A program made the translations under genes and the position numbers. Of a DNA stretch of 64,000 bases, positions 22,383 to 35,453 are shown piece after piece. The stretch comes from Homarus americanus. Taxonomy: Eukaryota > Arthropoda > Malacostraca > Decapoda > Nephropidae. Each line of letters opens with the position of its first letter. The stretch's first letter is position 1. The notes beneath the pieces are model-generated. The model saw only the letters and a list, made by a program, of their open reading frames with translations. It made no database searches and was not told the origin of the DNA. The stretch spans positions 2,531,778 to 2,595,777 of the forward strand of contig NW_024724368.1 in assembly GCF_018991925.1 (NCBI RefSeq). Reading direction: 5' to 3'.

Positions 22383-22598
22383 GAGCTTCATTCTGTCTCG
22401 ACCCTCGCGGCGGAAGCTGAAGCAGTCTGGTATCCTGCGTGAGCGGGTGTTTGGCTGTGACTTGGGAGAGCATCTGTTAAATTCTGGCCATGAAATCCCT
22501 ATGGTGTTGCGGTGCTGTTCAGAGTTTCTGGAGAGCCATGGTGTTGTTGATGGTATCTACCGGCTCTCCGGCATCACTTCTAACATCCAGAAATTAAG
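22383..22598 (+). CDS. ARHGAP32: ARHGAP32/33 exon: start of RhoGAP domain with arginine finger
   Basis: 216 bases; codons are split AG/G at the left and AG/A at the right. It encodes SRPSRRKLKQSGILRERVFG then CDLGEHLLNSG, the RhoGAP N-terminal helix region. GVVDGIYRLSG follows, containing the catalytic arginine finger (CGG at 22561-22563, residue 154 of the partial protein). Essentially every family signature of helices A-B is intact, so the protein should be an active GAP. Confidence 0.95.
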
Positions 22599-22791
22599 GT
22601 GATATTTAAGTTTACTATTAATGGGCACAGTATTGTTAATAAACGTAGTGCTCTGACCAAATTAATGCATCCCATTGTACTGTATATCTTGTGGACATAA
22701 AGTATACAATACAGTATACATATTACTTTTTAAAAAAGGTGTTTTAAATAAATATAATGCTTCGGTTAATCATAAGTTCTTGATTTTGCAG

Positions 22792-23019
22792 AAATGCTTT
22801 TGACGAGGATAGGATACCTGATTTATATGGGGACGATAGCATTGTTCAAGACATACACTGTGTTTCATCAGTGCTCAAGATGTATTTTCGAGAGCTGCCT
22901 AATCCTCTCCTGACTTATCAGCTGTATGAGAAATTTGTGGAAGCTGTGATGCGGGATGAGGACATAAGGCTTTTGTACTTAAGAGATGTGGTTCAACAGT
23001 TGCCTCCTCCACACTATAG
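22792..23019 (+). CDS. ARHGAP32: ARHGAP32/33 exon: RhoGAP core
   Basis: 228 bases after an intron of only 193 bases, from acceptor TTTTGCAG to donor TATAG/GTTAGT. It encodes NAFDEDRIPDLYGDDSIVQD, then VLKMYFRELPNPLLTYQLYE and DVVQQLPPPHYR. K-x-YFRELPNPLL is the conserved Lys/Arg helix that contacts the GTPase and orients the arginine finger. LPPPHYRTL spans the junction to the next exon. Confidence 0.95.
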
Positions 23020-23394
23020 GTTAGTTCTCTTTGTTAAACACTACTGTACTCCTATATTATCTGAGAGATGTTTCGGTAGATGTCCAGTTTATGGTGAATA
23101 CATAAGTAAAATATTGGTAATTTCTACTACAGTGATGAGACATTATATTTACCATTGCTTTAAAATTTATTAAATACAACACCACAATACTTAAAAACTG
23201 TCCTTTTTTTTTTGGTGAAAAATTATAAATTTAAGGAATTAGTTCATTGATATCAATTACGGTACTTCATACAGAATTAAATATTTAATTGCACTGGTGG
23301 TTTAATAAAGTAGTTTATTATTTTGTTACACACATTGACAAGAAAACAATGAAGAAGTGTTAAGATTAGCAAAACCTTCAAGAGAAATACTTGA

Positions 23395-23665
23395 AATTTA
23401 TAGAATAAAGAAATGGCATTACTACTGTATTTGGTCATATAATCAGGGATGAGGTGATAATAACAGAAATATTAATGAGCAAAATTGAGGGTAGGAGGGC
23501 CAGGGGAAGGCAAAGATCTTGATGGATGAATGAAATTAAAACCTGGGTCCACAGAGATGCAATGTCTCAGAGGATCGATAAAATTAACCACAAAATGATC
23601 AGAGTAGAATACTGTGGTTGCCAACCATCAAATATATGAGGATGGCACTTTTGATTGATTGATAG
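23395..23665 (+). mobile_element. RTE-like retrotransposon 3' end (relic)
   Basis: A decayed plus-strand translation reads FGHIIRDEVIITEILMSKIE then GRRARGRQRS and WMNEIKTWV, interrupted by stops. It ends at GAGGATGGCACTTTTGATTG with (TTGA)n. GRR-RGRQR and a short tandem tail are typical of RTE-type 3' ends. Only the last ~90 codons survive. Confidence 0.6.
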
Positions 23666-24134
23666 ACTCAACCATGCTCCAGTGACTAACAGTTTGTGTA
23701 TTATACACTGTTGATTTTTGGACCAATTCAAAATACTATTGGTTTTCCTATTTTCTTCTCCTTATTGCACATTCTTAATAGATTGATCAAGAAGACCGTT
23801 AAGCAATTACTGTAAATTCATATACTGTACAAATTTCCCTTATCTTCACTGATGAACACATCTTACTTAAAGCTCTTCAGGTATTTGCAGTAGAAGATAA
23901 GAGATGAGATTTAAGCTCAATATAAAAAAAATGTTACATACTCTTCCTGTTATACTCGTAGAAGGGATACTTACCATAGATCATAAATGAAGAATTGAAA
24001 TACCTTCCATTTCATTATCGATGCAAGGAAATGAGTGAATTGGTTTCCTTACTTGATAATGATAGATGGCTTATTGAATGGAGATGTACCAGAAGATATA
24101 CCTTCATATTTTACTTTTAAATGCAATCTTTCAG

Positions 24135-24282
24135 AACACTCGAATACCTTGTGCAGCACCTGGCAAGAGTTGCTTCACATAGTCCAGAAACGGGTATGAC
24201 AGCCAAAAATATAGCCATTGTGTGGGCACCCAACCTCTTGCGATCTAAGGACTTAGACATGGGTGGTGTTGCAGCTCTTCAG
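24135..24282 (+). CDS. ARHGAP32: ARHGAP32/33 exon: RhoGAP C-terminal part
   Basis: 148 bases; the split codon AG/A completes Arg of HYRTLEYLVQHL. It ends in phase 0 at CAG/GTGGGT. It encodes LEYLVQHLARVASHSPETGM, then TAKNIAIVWAPNLLRSKDLD. The NIAIVWAPNLLRS block contains the conserved Asn residues of RhoGAP helix F. Confidence 0.95.
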
Positions 24283-27200
24283 GTGGGTACTCCTGACACA
24301 TATACCATTTACTAATGATTAAATTGAGTTGTAAAATTTTAACGATTACATTTACATTGGTTTTAACAAGGGAGGATGGTGTTTTTTGTATACTGTACTG
24401 TACATATCTTCTGTATCTATATTATGTAGTGATTGGTGTAAATTATGCATTACTTCATGAAGGTAATAAGTGGTTTTTTCTAAATGTGGATTTTTGTCAG
24501 TTGTTGTGTATTATCCTTCCATAAGACAGAAGATGTTACTGTATAAGATATATTGGACCATCACAGTAGGTGCTCATACTGATCTACTGTCCTCTTTATT
24601 CTTCCCTTAAAAAAAATATATAAAAAATTTGTTTTATGGTGTATGTGTATCTGTTTGTCTGTCATCTGGGTGTCATAATTGTCCCTGGACCATAACTCTT
24701 GCATCAGTACAGATATTGTGATGAAATGTTACCTGACTATATACAGCAGTGTGTGTCATCACTGGACAAAGTAAAAGTTCCACATTCAGAGTCTAAATTT
24801 GGTAATGGGTGTATAAAGTACAACAGCACATGGTACTCCTCTCTCTTTGTTTAGTGTTAAATTTCTATATTTTTGTTATCTCCCTTTTCTCATGATTATT
24901 ACTGTACTGGTGATTAGAAGTGACAAAAATAACATGATTGAGAACAAATGTGTATTGTGAATAGGATACATAGAAGAAATTCAGAAATTAGGAGGAGGCA
25001 TTGAAGTGCAAGAAAGGTGTGACTGAGAACTGAACAGAGTTTAAGGTAGAATGGATCGTAGAATTGAGAGGATGGGAAATTAAAGAATGTGTTTTTCAGA
25101 GGTGGATGGTAGAAGACAGGATTAAATACTAAAGTTTTATCCCATCACATTTACACTTGTGACTACCGTTATTAACCTGACATATGGCATTATGCTATGA
25201 AAACTTATTTTCCTCTTGTGTAGTTCCCACAAAACAATATTGTAATTGGCAGTTATGATAAAGATACTGCGTAAGATATTAATGGAACCTTTTATGAAAG
25301 ATTGTGTATTGGTACCTCTGTTCCACCTCTACCTTCCCTCACTTTATTCCTGTGCATAATTAGATTTCTTGCAGAGTGTTGATCTATGTGTAGATAATGA
25401 ACCAGTTAGTATCCTCAGTTGACCTGATTTTGACTTGCCCCCCACCACACTGTGTTGACCTTGCATTACCTCGTCCACCATGTGACCCAGAGTTTCACTC
25501 CTCTTGACCCAGAATCAGCTGTGTTACTATTACGGTACTTTGACTTCTTAGTGTCAGATTCACTATTGACATGTAAAACAGCCTGAATAGTATTATCGAA
25601 CTGTTAAAGGAGGTACAGAATAATCCAAACCAGACAAACTTCAAATAATTCACTTCATAACGTAGTTTACATTTTGAGGTCCAAACATTCCTATAACATT
25701 TATCTCTCATAGCATCAAGTAAGGAAATATTGTTAAGAATTTTTGGTTCCCCCAAATTTCCATTAATTCTTATTTTCTTTGTTATTACTCTAATATTTAT
25801 ATTGATAATATTAACACTATATACTGTATATGTATAAATTAAACAGTTAAATGTACTGAAGTGAAAATGGGACCCTATTTCACCTCTGGATCATTAAAAT
25901 ATCTAGCTCAGTATTCTATGTAAGATGTGGGTATTACTGAGGAGCATTGATTATTGTTATATGCATCCTTTTTCTTTGAGCTGGCAGGGGCATTTATCCT
26001 TATTCTATATAGCATTACAAAGTACCGTACTGTACTGTAGGAGTAACATAACCAATTGCTCCATTGATTATTTTTAGCATGGAATTGACCTTTACCTTCC
26101 ATTGCATTTGCATTTTGACTTATAGATCCTTGTACCCATACCATATATATTTTTTAATTTGGTTTTTGTATGAAGATTATTTTTCCATATATACAGCTAC
26201 TTCGTCTAGTCTCCAGGCCTGTGTTTTGTTATGTCTCCAGAGTAAGGTCTTGTAGGATCTAATAGAAATTCCTCTTCTCCACTGCTTTAGAATTATGCAT
26301 TTATCATTTTCATGCTAGTTTAGATTACATAAATTTTTTTTAGTTCATAGTCTGTGTATTTTGACACAGTTGAACCTTCCTCTGCACCACCTTCTGCTAC
26401 CACCTAGCAACATGAGACCAAGTGAATCACTGTCTGGGAAAAAATACATTATACCTGCTTTTTAATTAATCATATTTCCCATTTTCTTCCTCAGTGCTGA
26501 TAGTCTCCCTCCCTCTCTCCCTCCCTCCTATTAGAATTACTATCCTTGTTATTAATGTAGTTATTTTAATGTTATTCTCAACAAGCATTGGCTACAGTAT
26601 ATCAGACAACTTAACTGATGTTGGTGATATTTTTTGCATGTTTATGCCTCTTAATGAGATAGAATATAGAGTCCTGAACCAAAACCAGAATGGGCGATGA
26701 AATTTCATGTTATGACATTTTTTCTTCCTTTATTTGGAGGATCATAAAGATGCTCCTCAATATTGGCTCACATTTTGTCAGTGTTAAGAGATGTCCCGTG
26801 GGTTGAGTTAGTATCTTGTTCATTCTGAGGGAAAGTATCATTTAGTTCATAGGGGCATTAGTGTCCTCCCTCTCCTCCTTATGTGACTCAGGTCAGATAT
26901 TGATATATTTTTTTTATTATTATTATTACAAACTGTTGTAATCCAAGTAAAGTACAACTTTTAGTACCATACTGTTCTACACAAATTTTATGCCTTATAG
27001 CCTTATGATAGAACCTTTCCAAGCTCTTTTAGCAAACAGTGTATTTACTCTTCATGTTGAATGGTAGATGTGGATGCCACTTGTAATGCTTGCTTCAGTG
27101 CTGTACTTACCATACACACAATGCTCTAGACTTTATAGGTTCTTTTGAGCAAGATGATTCTTACTGGGAACATGTGAAAATTTGTCTTACTATTAGATGT

Positions 27201-28045
27201 GTAATTCATAATTCATGTGGGTTAGATACTAGTGTAAAAGACATCAGATGTGATACCTTATATACAGTAATCACTTTGAGGCCAGTTGGATGTTGATTTA
27301 CTGAAGTTTTGTCAGCACAGAATGTTTTGCATTGCCTACACTAAATTCAGTCTATAATCCAATTTGTTATTTGCCTTGAATGAATTTGGAAAATTAAATA
27401 TACCTGTACTGAGTTAACCAGTAGGTACTTAGTGTGTCATTTTAAAAATTAATTTGATTCAAGAATATTCCATTAAATATTTATCGGTTACTTGTTGGCA
27501 TTTCAGTAATTTTTTTCAAGTTGATGGATACTACAGCTGAAGCATGTGGAGAAATTTTGACATAAATATATATACAGTACATGAAAAGTAACGGACTGTA
27601 TGATTTTTTTTTTCTCAGTATTTTTGAGACAACAAAAATTATTATTATTATTTAGATATTGATGGTGGCAGTAGTTGTTTTATGGAAGGTGCTGGTAATA
27701 ATTGTTCTGTGGACAGTGATGGTGAGTGTTATGTGGATGGTGATGGTGAGAGTTATGTGAATGGTGATGGTGAGAGTATTGTGGATGATGATGGCAAGAG
27801 TTGTGTGGATAGTGATGATGGTAATGTGTATTGTGGAAATGGTGGTAAAGTTTTAATAATGGAATCTTGCAATCTTTGTCTTTGGGTTAAGGTGGGTCCA
27901 GAGGGTTAAGTAGCAAATACGATTATATACTGTTACAGTATGGTAAAAAAAAAAGGTTTGTTTTGAAAATGATCCTTTATTCTTATATTGTGATAATGTG
28001 TTAGTTTCAAATGATCTTAAAAAAAGGACGGAGATCATTTTAACA
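24283..28045 (+). other. Intron, left part: no recognised element
   Basis: The first 3.8 kb of a 9-kb intron. Only a short tandem repeat of about 27 bp (GTGGATGGTGATGGTGAGAG) at about 27700-27850 and scattered TACTGTA/TACAGTA motifs were noticed. No exon or gene on either strand was recognised. Confidence 0.55.
27700..27850. repeat. 27-bp GATGGTGAGAGTTATGTG repeat
   Basis: About five degenerate units translate in one frame as DGDGESYVN-like. This is a repeat rather than a calcium-binding protein: the frame has no splice signals or family. Confidence 0.7.
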
Positions 28046-28047
28046 TA

Positions 28048-28430
28048 CAGTGAACCCTCACTTTACGCTCGGTCAATTGAACCCACGGCGGCCCGCGTAA
28101 AGTGAGAAACGCGAAAAGTGAACAACATAACATATACAGGTTGACAACCCTTTATCCGAAATTCCAAAAACCGAAAAGCTCTGAAAACCGAAAGTTTTTT
28201 TGTGGGGTGAAAATGTAATAGTAATAATAATGATAATACAGTAATAATAATAACTATTCATAGTAAATAAAAATTTTAATAAAAAATACACAAAAATAAA
28301 ATAAGAATGATAACAATGATAATAATAACAATACTGTAATACTGTAATAATAAAATAATAATAATAATAATAATTAAGAAATACAAGAATGACAAAAAGA
28401 TCAAAAGTGAGAAACACGACCTAGACCTAT

Positions 28431-28477
<47 letters not shown>

Positions 28478-29182
28478 ATAGCCCCCAGGCCCCAATGTGG
28501 GTCAGTGATCTATGCCCGGGTGGGCTAATACACACACAAAAAAAAAAAAACCTAACCATTCTGAAAACCGAAAAATTCCAAAAACCGAAATGCATCTGGT
28601 CCCAAGGATTTCGGATAAGGGATTGTCAACCTGTAATTGAAATAGAGACCGGGCCGACCCCCAAACTCAACTTTTTCAGACACAATACCTACGTTGTAGT
28701 AAAAATAACTTCTTAATTTTATGATGGTATGCACACACAATTAATAATTAAGAGAAATATCAATAATATTAGGTTTTTTAACACTTACATTAGTAGAAAA
28801 GATGGCTGGGCACACTGGGATGGGCGGTTGGTTCCGAGGCAGAGGGCAGATTATTGGCCCTCACCTGTATCACTTGTATCAATTGTATCACTATCCACCA
28901 CAGAGGCTTGCAGGGCCTCTTTGTCAAACCCCTCAAAGTCCATATAAGTCCACATCCTCACTATCATTATCACTATCACTGACTTGGGCCGGCTGTGGTG
29001 GGTGGTGGGTGAAGAACTCGGTAATGTTTTGATGACTGGGCGACCTTGTGCGCACCCTGCTCGCGCTGCTCTCCGCGTAAAAGGGTACACACACCGCGGA
29101 AATTGAGCATTCCGGTTTCGGCAGGGTACCGCGTAAACGTGGAAACGCGTAAAGTGGGACCGCGTAAAGTTAGGGTTGACTG
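28048..29182. mobile_element. Tigger-like MITE, GCGTAAAGTG family, copy 1
   Basis: The left terminus CAGTGAACCCTCACTTTACG is inverted at the right end (CAGTCAACCCTAACTTTACG in reverse complement). TA flanks lie at 28046-28047 and 29183-29184. Subterminal CGCGTAAAGTG-type motifs are iterated several times at both ends. It is interrupted by another element at 28137-28633. Confidence 0.88.
28137..28633. mobile_element. Nested Tigger-like MITE, TTATCCGAAA family
   Basis: The left end CAGGTTGACAACCCTTTATC and right end (reverse complement CAGGTTGACAATCCCTTATC) form a long inverted repeat continuing into CCGAAAT and a shared CCGAAA-type block. TA flanks lie on both sides. The termini strongly recall vertebrate Tigger-type ends. 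Inside are AAT/TTA microsatellites (TTA run 28433-28476) and a GGTCAGTGATC module (28499-28510). Confidence 0.88.
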
Positions 29183-29689
29183 TACTATATAAAAGAGCTT
29201 TTGATTGTACGTGAATGAATTAGAAATATGAAAATCAGAAGACAAATGATGGTTGGATATTATTCTCAGAAATGTAAGACAGGATAAGATTTTTAAGTCA
29301 AGGAAGGTTTAAACTTGCTTGTAAATTTTTTTTTAGAGGAACCATATGAAATTATATGAAGTTATTGATTCTATGTTATCATTTGGAATTAAATTTATGT
29401 AGTGGTCTGTTCATGCATCTGTTTTCTTGAAGGTATACAGTATTATTATGATGCCAACTTCTGCATATGTAATAAACTCTTCCATATATCATTATAGAGG
29501 TAGTACAAGAATTCTTAAAAAAAAATTACTGTGCTTTTCAGTTTGTCATAGAATACTTAACTTAGGTTTTCCAGTTTGTGTAGTTAAGAATGGCTACAGT
29601 TATTGCATATGTAATGGGTGTATTGGATGTGATATTATGTAGGTAATGATAAATAGATGTATAAAGAGACTGTTATTTGACCACAGTCG

Positions 29690-30067
29690 TATTTCAGGTA
29701 TACGAAAAATCGCCGTTACAAATTTTCTGTTCTTACACCTCTTTCTTACAACACGAAAGCTTTTCTCGCTTAAATGAATGATGGTCCCAGCAAAAACTGG
29801 AATCATACAAGCCAGATGCATCCCCTCCAAGAGTCTCCTTGACCTTGAAGGGAACATGTAATGACGACCAAGTTTGTTCTTAATGAGTGTTGTAGATATA
29901 TTAATGGTGTAAGAAGTTTTTTTCGGTGATACATGTAGATGTCTAACTGTCTGGGAACGTATCCCATCGAACCCCAAGTTATAAGGATCCCGATCTACGA
30001 TATTTCGACCTGTGATGGGTTTTCAGGAACCTAACCCCATCATAAATAGGAGGGATACCTATACCTG
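29690..30067. mobile_element. Possible terminal-repeat element (weak)
   Basis: The right end, read in reverse complement, is CAGGTATAGGTATCCCTCC followed by GATGGGGTTAGGTTCCTGAA, a subterminal block shared with other Tigger-like families here. Only about eight bases (CAGGTATA) match at the left end, so the left border is uncertain. Confidence 0.4.
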
Positions 30068-30436
30068 TACTGAATACTGTAATACTAATGTATTTAAATA
30101 CAGTTAATTCACCTACTACCATACTGTGCAGTTTTTTGGCTTGAATGGATCATGCCTAAATTTTGTTTGATAATACTGTTAACAGTTTAAAAAAAAAGAC
30201 TTTTTTATACCAAAATAAATTTAATTTTAATTTTATTTCTTTAAACTTTAATACTGTGCCTTGTTTTAAACATACTTGATGTACTGTATTGTACTGTATA
30301 AGTAAACATGGTTTAGGGATCTTTTTAGGTTGAAGTGTAAAAGAAATGATCTTTCGATTACAGTACAGGACTGTAGTACTATACTGAGAAAGAGGGAAAG
30401 TAAGGAATCAGTTTGAAATACAGCGATGTGTGTGTA

Positions 30437-31164
30437 CAGTCGACCCTCGTTAATTCGGACCCCTTTAATCCGGATTTCGGATACTTCGGAAAAAATCTGA
30501 ATTTTTTTTTTTTTTTTTAGGAATATTACCTACGCGGACCTTAAGCTAAAATGCTGGTCCACCCACTGTTGGGATAAAACACCAGTGTCTTTCTGGTTAA
30601 ATGTAACATCACCACTAGTGTGGGGGGGGAGGGGGGGATGCAACTTTTAGCTTCAGACATGAAAAATATTTACCATCTACAGCCAGTAAACAATGGAAAC
30701 GCAAAATATGTACCAATTAGTAATGAAAAATTGTGCAGTTCCTTCAGCAAATGAAGCTCACCAACTTACAAGAAGATAAATTACCTTACAACTTGCTTTC
30801 AGTAGTCTATGTGGAAGTTCTTAGCACAGACTAACTTATCATATCATATACGGTATCACAGTTCTCATTGATCTACAAAAAATACCGGTAATAAAAACCT
30901 TTTTGATATTTCACACTTAATATAATACCCGGTAATCTACTTCAACAGCTTCTCCCAGTCCTCTCCTTGAACAGGGCTAGAGGGTACGTGTTTTTCGAAT
31001 CGTTATCAGTTAAAAAACTGTTACAGCACATGTATATTTTACCTAAACTGCGCCTGAATGAATATATTCTCGGAAATAAATAGTAGTTTTGCTGAAACAT
31101 GATGTATTTCAATGTAAAATAGGATAAAATACATGACGAAAACAAAAGACTTTACCTAAGCTTC

Positions 31165-31240
<76 letters not shown>

Positions 31241-32368
31241 TGGGGTATGCTATAACGAACGGATCCTACTACGAATATTCCTATAACAAACGGTTTTACC
31301 TATAAAATTGAGAATGCTATAACGAACGAAACTCCTACAACGAACATAATTTAATTTTTTTTTTTTCTAATTTATTGTTTTATTATTACAAATATTAATG
31401 ATATTCTTTATTTCAGGGGTTTAGATGCATATTTATGCACTTTTTTAAAATTTTTACAATTTTATATTATATTTTTCAGTGTTAAGTGGTTGTATTTGGG
31501 GGCCTGGAACGGATTAATCCTATAACAAACGAATGCTATAACGAACAAGGTTCTAGAACCAATTAGATTCGTTATAGCATACCCCACTGTAATGCATTCA
31601 CGGAAATGTAATATTTTTGCTGAAATGACGTACTTATTACAGTGGAAAGTGGGATAAAATTGTGACGAAAACAATGACTTTCGCTTTTTCGTTCAAAAGA
31701 TGTTACCGTAATCGCTTTTCGCTTGGTTTTCAGTTAAAAAACTGTTGTATTACAATAATATTCTATCCTAATTGACTTGAATAAATACTACAATCCCATA
31801 TTTCTGAATATTTTCATTAAAATCCATCCAAATCATTTTCCTTGTCATCGTCTGCAGCACCAAACAGCTTCTCCCAGTCCTCTCCTTGAACAGGGGTAGA
31901 GGGTACGTGTTTTTTTAATCGTATTCAGTTAAAATACTGTTACATCACATGTATATTTTACCTAAACTGCGCCTGAATGAATATATTCTTGGAAATAAAT
32001 AGTAGTTTTGCTGAAACGTGATGTATTTCAATGTAAAATAGGATAAAATACATGACGAAAACAAAAGACTTTACCTAAGCTTCGGATGTTCTTGAGGTGT
32101 TATTCGTTTTTTTAATAGTTTTCGGTTAAAATACTGTTATATTACAATGATATTCTATTCATGCTGTGCTTGATATAATATATTCACGGAAATGTAATAT
32201 TTTTGCTGAAATTACGTACGTATTACAGTGGAAAGTGGGATAAAATCGTGACGAAAACAATGACTTTGAAATATAATGCAATATTAACCCCTAAATCGGT
32301 TAATTCGGACAATCGGCTAAAACGGACGCCCTTCCCACCTATTAGTCCGAATTAACGAGGGTCGACTG
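30437..32368. mobile_element. Tigger-like element, TTAATTCGGAC family
   Basis: The left end CAGTCGACCCTCGTTAATTC and right end (reverse complement identical for 20 bases) carry TA flanks at 30435-30436 and 32369-32370. Internal blocks are duplicated: CTTCTCCCAGTCCTCTCC occurs at about 30950 and 31869, and a 125-base segment at about 31036 and 31946. It hosts a TA microsatellite (31167-31236) and a nested MITE. Confidence 0.88.
31238..31589. mobile_element. Nested MITE, ATAACGAAC family, 352 bp
   Basis: CAGTGGGGTATGCTATAACG at the left is matched by CAGTGGGGTATGCTATAACG in reverse complement at the right, with TA flanks. Subterminal TATAACGAAC/CTACAACGAAC motifs are iterated. Confidence 0.9.
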
Positions 32369-33323
32369 TACTGTACATACATACTGTATGTACATGCAAG
32401 CATTAAAAATTATACTGAAAATTTACATTATACCATTACTGTAGTCTGGTTAGATTTGTACTGAGAGGACATGGGTGGAATGGCTGAGGCTAGATCTAGA
32501 AAAAGACTAAAGAAGTATGAAAGGACAGATTGAAGGGAAGAGTATCATTGGAGAAGGCTACTGTGGAGATATGCCAGAGTCTTGGTGTATGGAGGAAGAT
32601 TTGAATGGATTGGCACACTGACTCTTGGGAGAAAATTTATACCATATTACTCTTGTAAATAGAAAAGGTTAATATGTGTGCAATTTGAGAGAGTTCTTTT
32701 ATAGGCTGGATGAAAAGGAAAATGGTAATGCTATGATAAAGTGAAGTACAGTACCCTTCTTTAATGAGGAAAAGAAAAAGATTAAATTTTATAGTTATAG
32801 TTCATACAGTATATATCTACACTATATAGTGGAAAATTTCTTTAGTATATGTTCTTTGGTCATATAGTTGTGTGTTACTGACATGAATCTTTGATTAAAT
32901 TGACATGCAAATCATTTTACAGGCAGCCAAAAAGGTCAGTTGGGTATTTGGTATTTCTTTGGTGGAAGATAGCTTGTGTTTTTATTGGTTTCATAGCCCC
33001 TGTAATTCCAAGGCTACTTTTCAGTGGTGATGCACATGCCTTTTTTAATTGAAGCACTTGGAGATTTAAACATTAGAAATTGAATGAAATTTTTGTATTG
33101 GGCAACCTGAACGTGTTTTCATAGTTATTTGTTTTGCATGTTGATATAGTGTTATTCCTATATAAAGCTTTTTACCATAAGGCATGTGTTTCTTGACTAT
33201 ATTTCCACTTTTATCGTTGTGTGTAATATTGAATGTTGTCTTGTGGTGTTAACTTTTTTTTTCCTCTTGATACTTACTGTTGATGCATGGAAATACTTAA
33301 GGCGTGTTTTTATGCCTCTGTAG

Positions 33324-33558
33324 GATGTTGGGACACAAGCAGTAGTGACGGAGTATCTCGTGCGATATGTGGACCTTATTTTCAATGACAAAATACCAAC
33401 CTTCTCACATTCCACCAATGGGATGGACGGAACACCAAAGAAATCACGTCCAAAATCTCTTGCCATATCTACTCCCACCAAGCTAATATCAATTGAAGAG
33501 GCAAGGTCTAGGGCTCTCACCACAGCCATAAAGCCAGACCAGAAGTACATAGAAGTGG
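33324..33558 (+). CDS. ARHGAP32: ARHGAP32/33 exon: end of RhoGAP domain
   Basis: 235 bases, acceptor CTCTGTAG, donor GTGG/GTGAGT (ends after one base of a Gly codon). DVGTQAVVTEYLVRYVDLIF completes the last RhoGAP helices. Then comes a linker with TPKKSRPKSLAISTPTKLIS, basic and Ser/Thr-Pro rich, a likely phosphorylated tail segment. Confidence 0.93.
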
Positions 33559-34083
33559 GTGAGTATATACTGTACATTTAATATACAGATTGACTGTCGT
33601 AGTGAATTGATGGATTATTATTATTTTTTTTGTGCATGTATATCTTTATTAAGCAGTATTTAGCTTCATTCATAAGTAATTTTTCAATACTTACATTTAA
33701 TTTTGTACTGTAGAAATTTCTAGTGCCATAAATAGTGATATACATTAGTGTAATGATTTTTATAATACTGTATTGTAATGGTTGTAAAGTTTTGAACTGC
33801 ATGATCTATATTTTGGCATCAGAGTTGAATACCATTACATATATCATGGGTTTATTGTGCTACCTGTAGTTCACTAGTATAGGAATACCTCACTACTCAC
33901 AACCCCCTTTATCTGTAATTGACATCTTAACACTCTATTCAATATTCTCTTCAGCATAACCTGCTTATTCGCAAAGAAAAATTATAGTATCCTCCAGTAA
34001 TATTTCAAACCACGCGAGCTAGCTGCAGCTCTCATATTCCACCATAAGACCCACTTCACACGAGCGTGTTTTTCCACGCATGA

Positions 34084-34640
34084 GGACCCACACAGTTTAG
34101 AAATTGAAGTTCAATGGAACCGTTCACATCCCTCTTGCTCTCCCCCTACCAGGCCAAGCTGTGTTATTGTTATTTTTCAACACAGTTTTGGGTAGGTATT
34201 CCTTTCTTTTTTTTGACATGCACATACAATCGTTCATACGGAATGTGCAAGAAAAAAAATATCGTAGGCTCAAAAACATAAAGAGAATAAAGATTTCTTA
34301 TGTCCGCAGTAGTTAGTGTGCGATCGTGGGAGGGGAATGGGGGAGAAGGAGGGGGGTGCGGCGACGGGGATCTCAGCCTCTCCCTACCATCTGGCCAAGG
34401 TGTGAGCTAAGTTATTTTTATTTTTCAACTCGTATTCTTTGGGTAGATATATGATTTTATTTTTCTCTATTACATGCCCACACAATTGTTCATAAAGAAT
34501 GTGCAAAAAAGGTAAAAAAGGAAAAGAAATGGTTATCATAAGGTCAAAGCATAAAGGTCATAAGCATTTCTTACGTGCACGGTAATTAGCCCATGGATTG
34601 TGGGAGGAGGGAGTAGTGTTGGAGATCTCCGCCGCTCCAG
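34084..34640. repeat. Internal tandem duplication, about 250-bp unit
   Basis: CCATCTGGCCAAGGTGTGAG at about 34388 parallels CCTACCAGGCCAAGCTGTG at about 34145. Both are followed by TTATTTTTCAAC, GGGTAG, CACACAATTGTTCAT-like and GAATGTGCAA blocks. The pair lies inside what may be another terminal-repeat element (about 33880-34800) whose ends match only weakly. Confidence 0.6.
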
Positions 34641-35268
34641 CCTCCTGCATGTAGTGAAACTATTGCCAACAGCAAATGTGGTATTTTTCTTTTCTTTTAT
34701 TTATTAGTATAATTGTTAATTTCTTCTTCACATTTACTGGTACAGTACTACAGTATATACACGACCATGGTCCCTAATAGCCTCGGATAATGAGGAGTGT
34801 ATACAGTGTATTATAAATCTGTGGTGAAAGTTGCCGGTTGGGAACACATCCTCCTCCCTCCATTTACATTAATTCTTATGGAAAAAATTGACTCGAAACA
34901 TGTACCTGTACTGTACTGTACAGTATTTGCAAATTCGTTATTCTCAATGACTTTTAGGAACAATTTTTTTTTTTATAAACAGGGTACTGTATTCAGGTAT
35001 TTTTTTTATTGCAGATATTTTACCATTATTTTGAGCATTTAATCACTAGTAGTGACCATGTGAATGGCACATGATCGTCAGCTGGCTGTTGGTGTAGGGG
35101 ATATGACTGTGAGCTTATGCTTAGTGAAAGAGGGATTATTATTTTCTTTTGACTGAACACAAAAATGTGGTATTTATCAGGTACAGTACACTCTTGTTTT
35201 TGTTACAGGTTATCATCTGCCTCATCACATGTTTGTCTTGTATTCATTCTCTGACTTGTCATCTCCAG

Positions 35269-35453
35269 GTGGAGGTCCCCAGAATTTACCCCCAAAATAC
35301 CATACTGTAATTGAACTACCAAGTCGAAAAGGTGGCAGCCTGAAGCAGAAGAAATCTCCTTCAGGATGGAAGAGCATATTTAGTAAGGGTCGTAGCGTGC
35401 ACAAGCATCCAAGAAAAGCATCTACACCGAGCGATATACACCTAAATATTTCG
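35269..35453 (+). CDS. ARHGAP32: ARHGAP32/33 exon: conserved post-GAP block
   Basis: 185 bases; GT completes Gly, then 61 codons end in phase 0 at TCG/GTAAGT. It encodes NLPPKYHTVIELPSRKGGSL then KQKKSPSGWKSIFSKGRS, a block conserved in ARHGAP32/33 (PPKYHTVI...KKSP..W+SIF..GRS). It is basic and may bind membrane or partners. Confidence 0.92.

Noticed and set aside
27682..27909. Asp/Gly-rich peptide resembling calcium-binding loops
   Set aside because: A 27-bp tandem repeat inside an intron of the opposite context; no splice sites, and residue spacing does not fit EF-hands.
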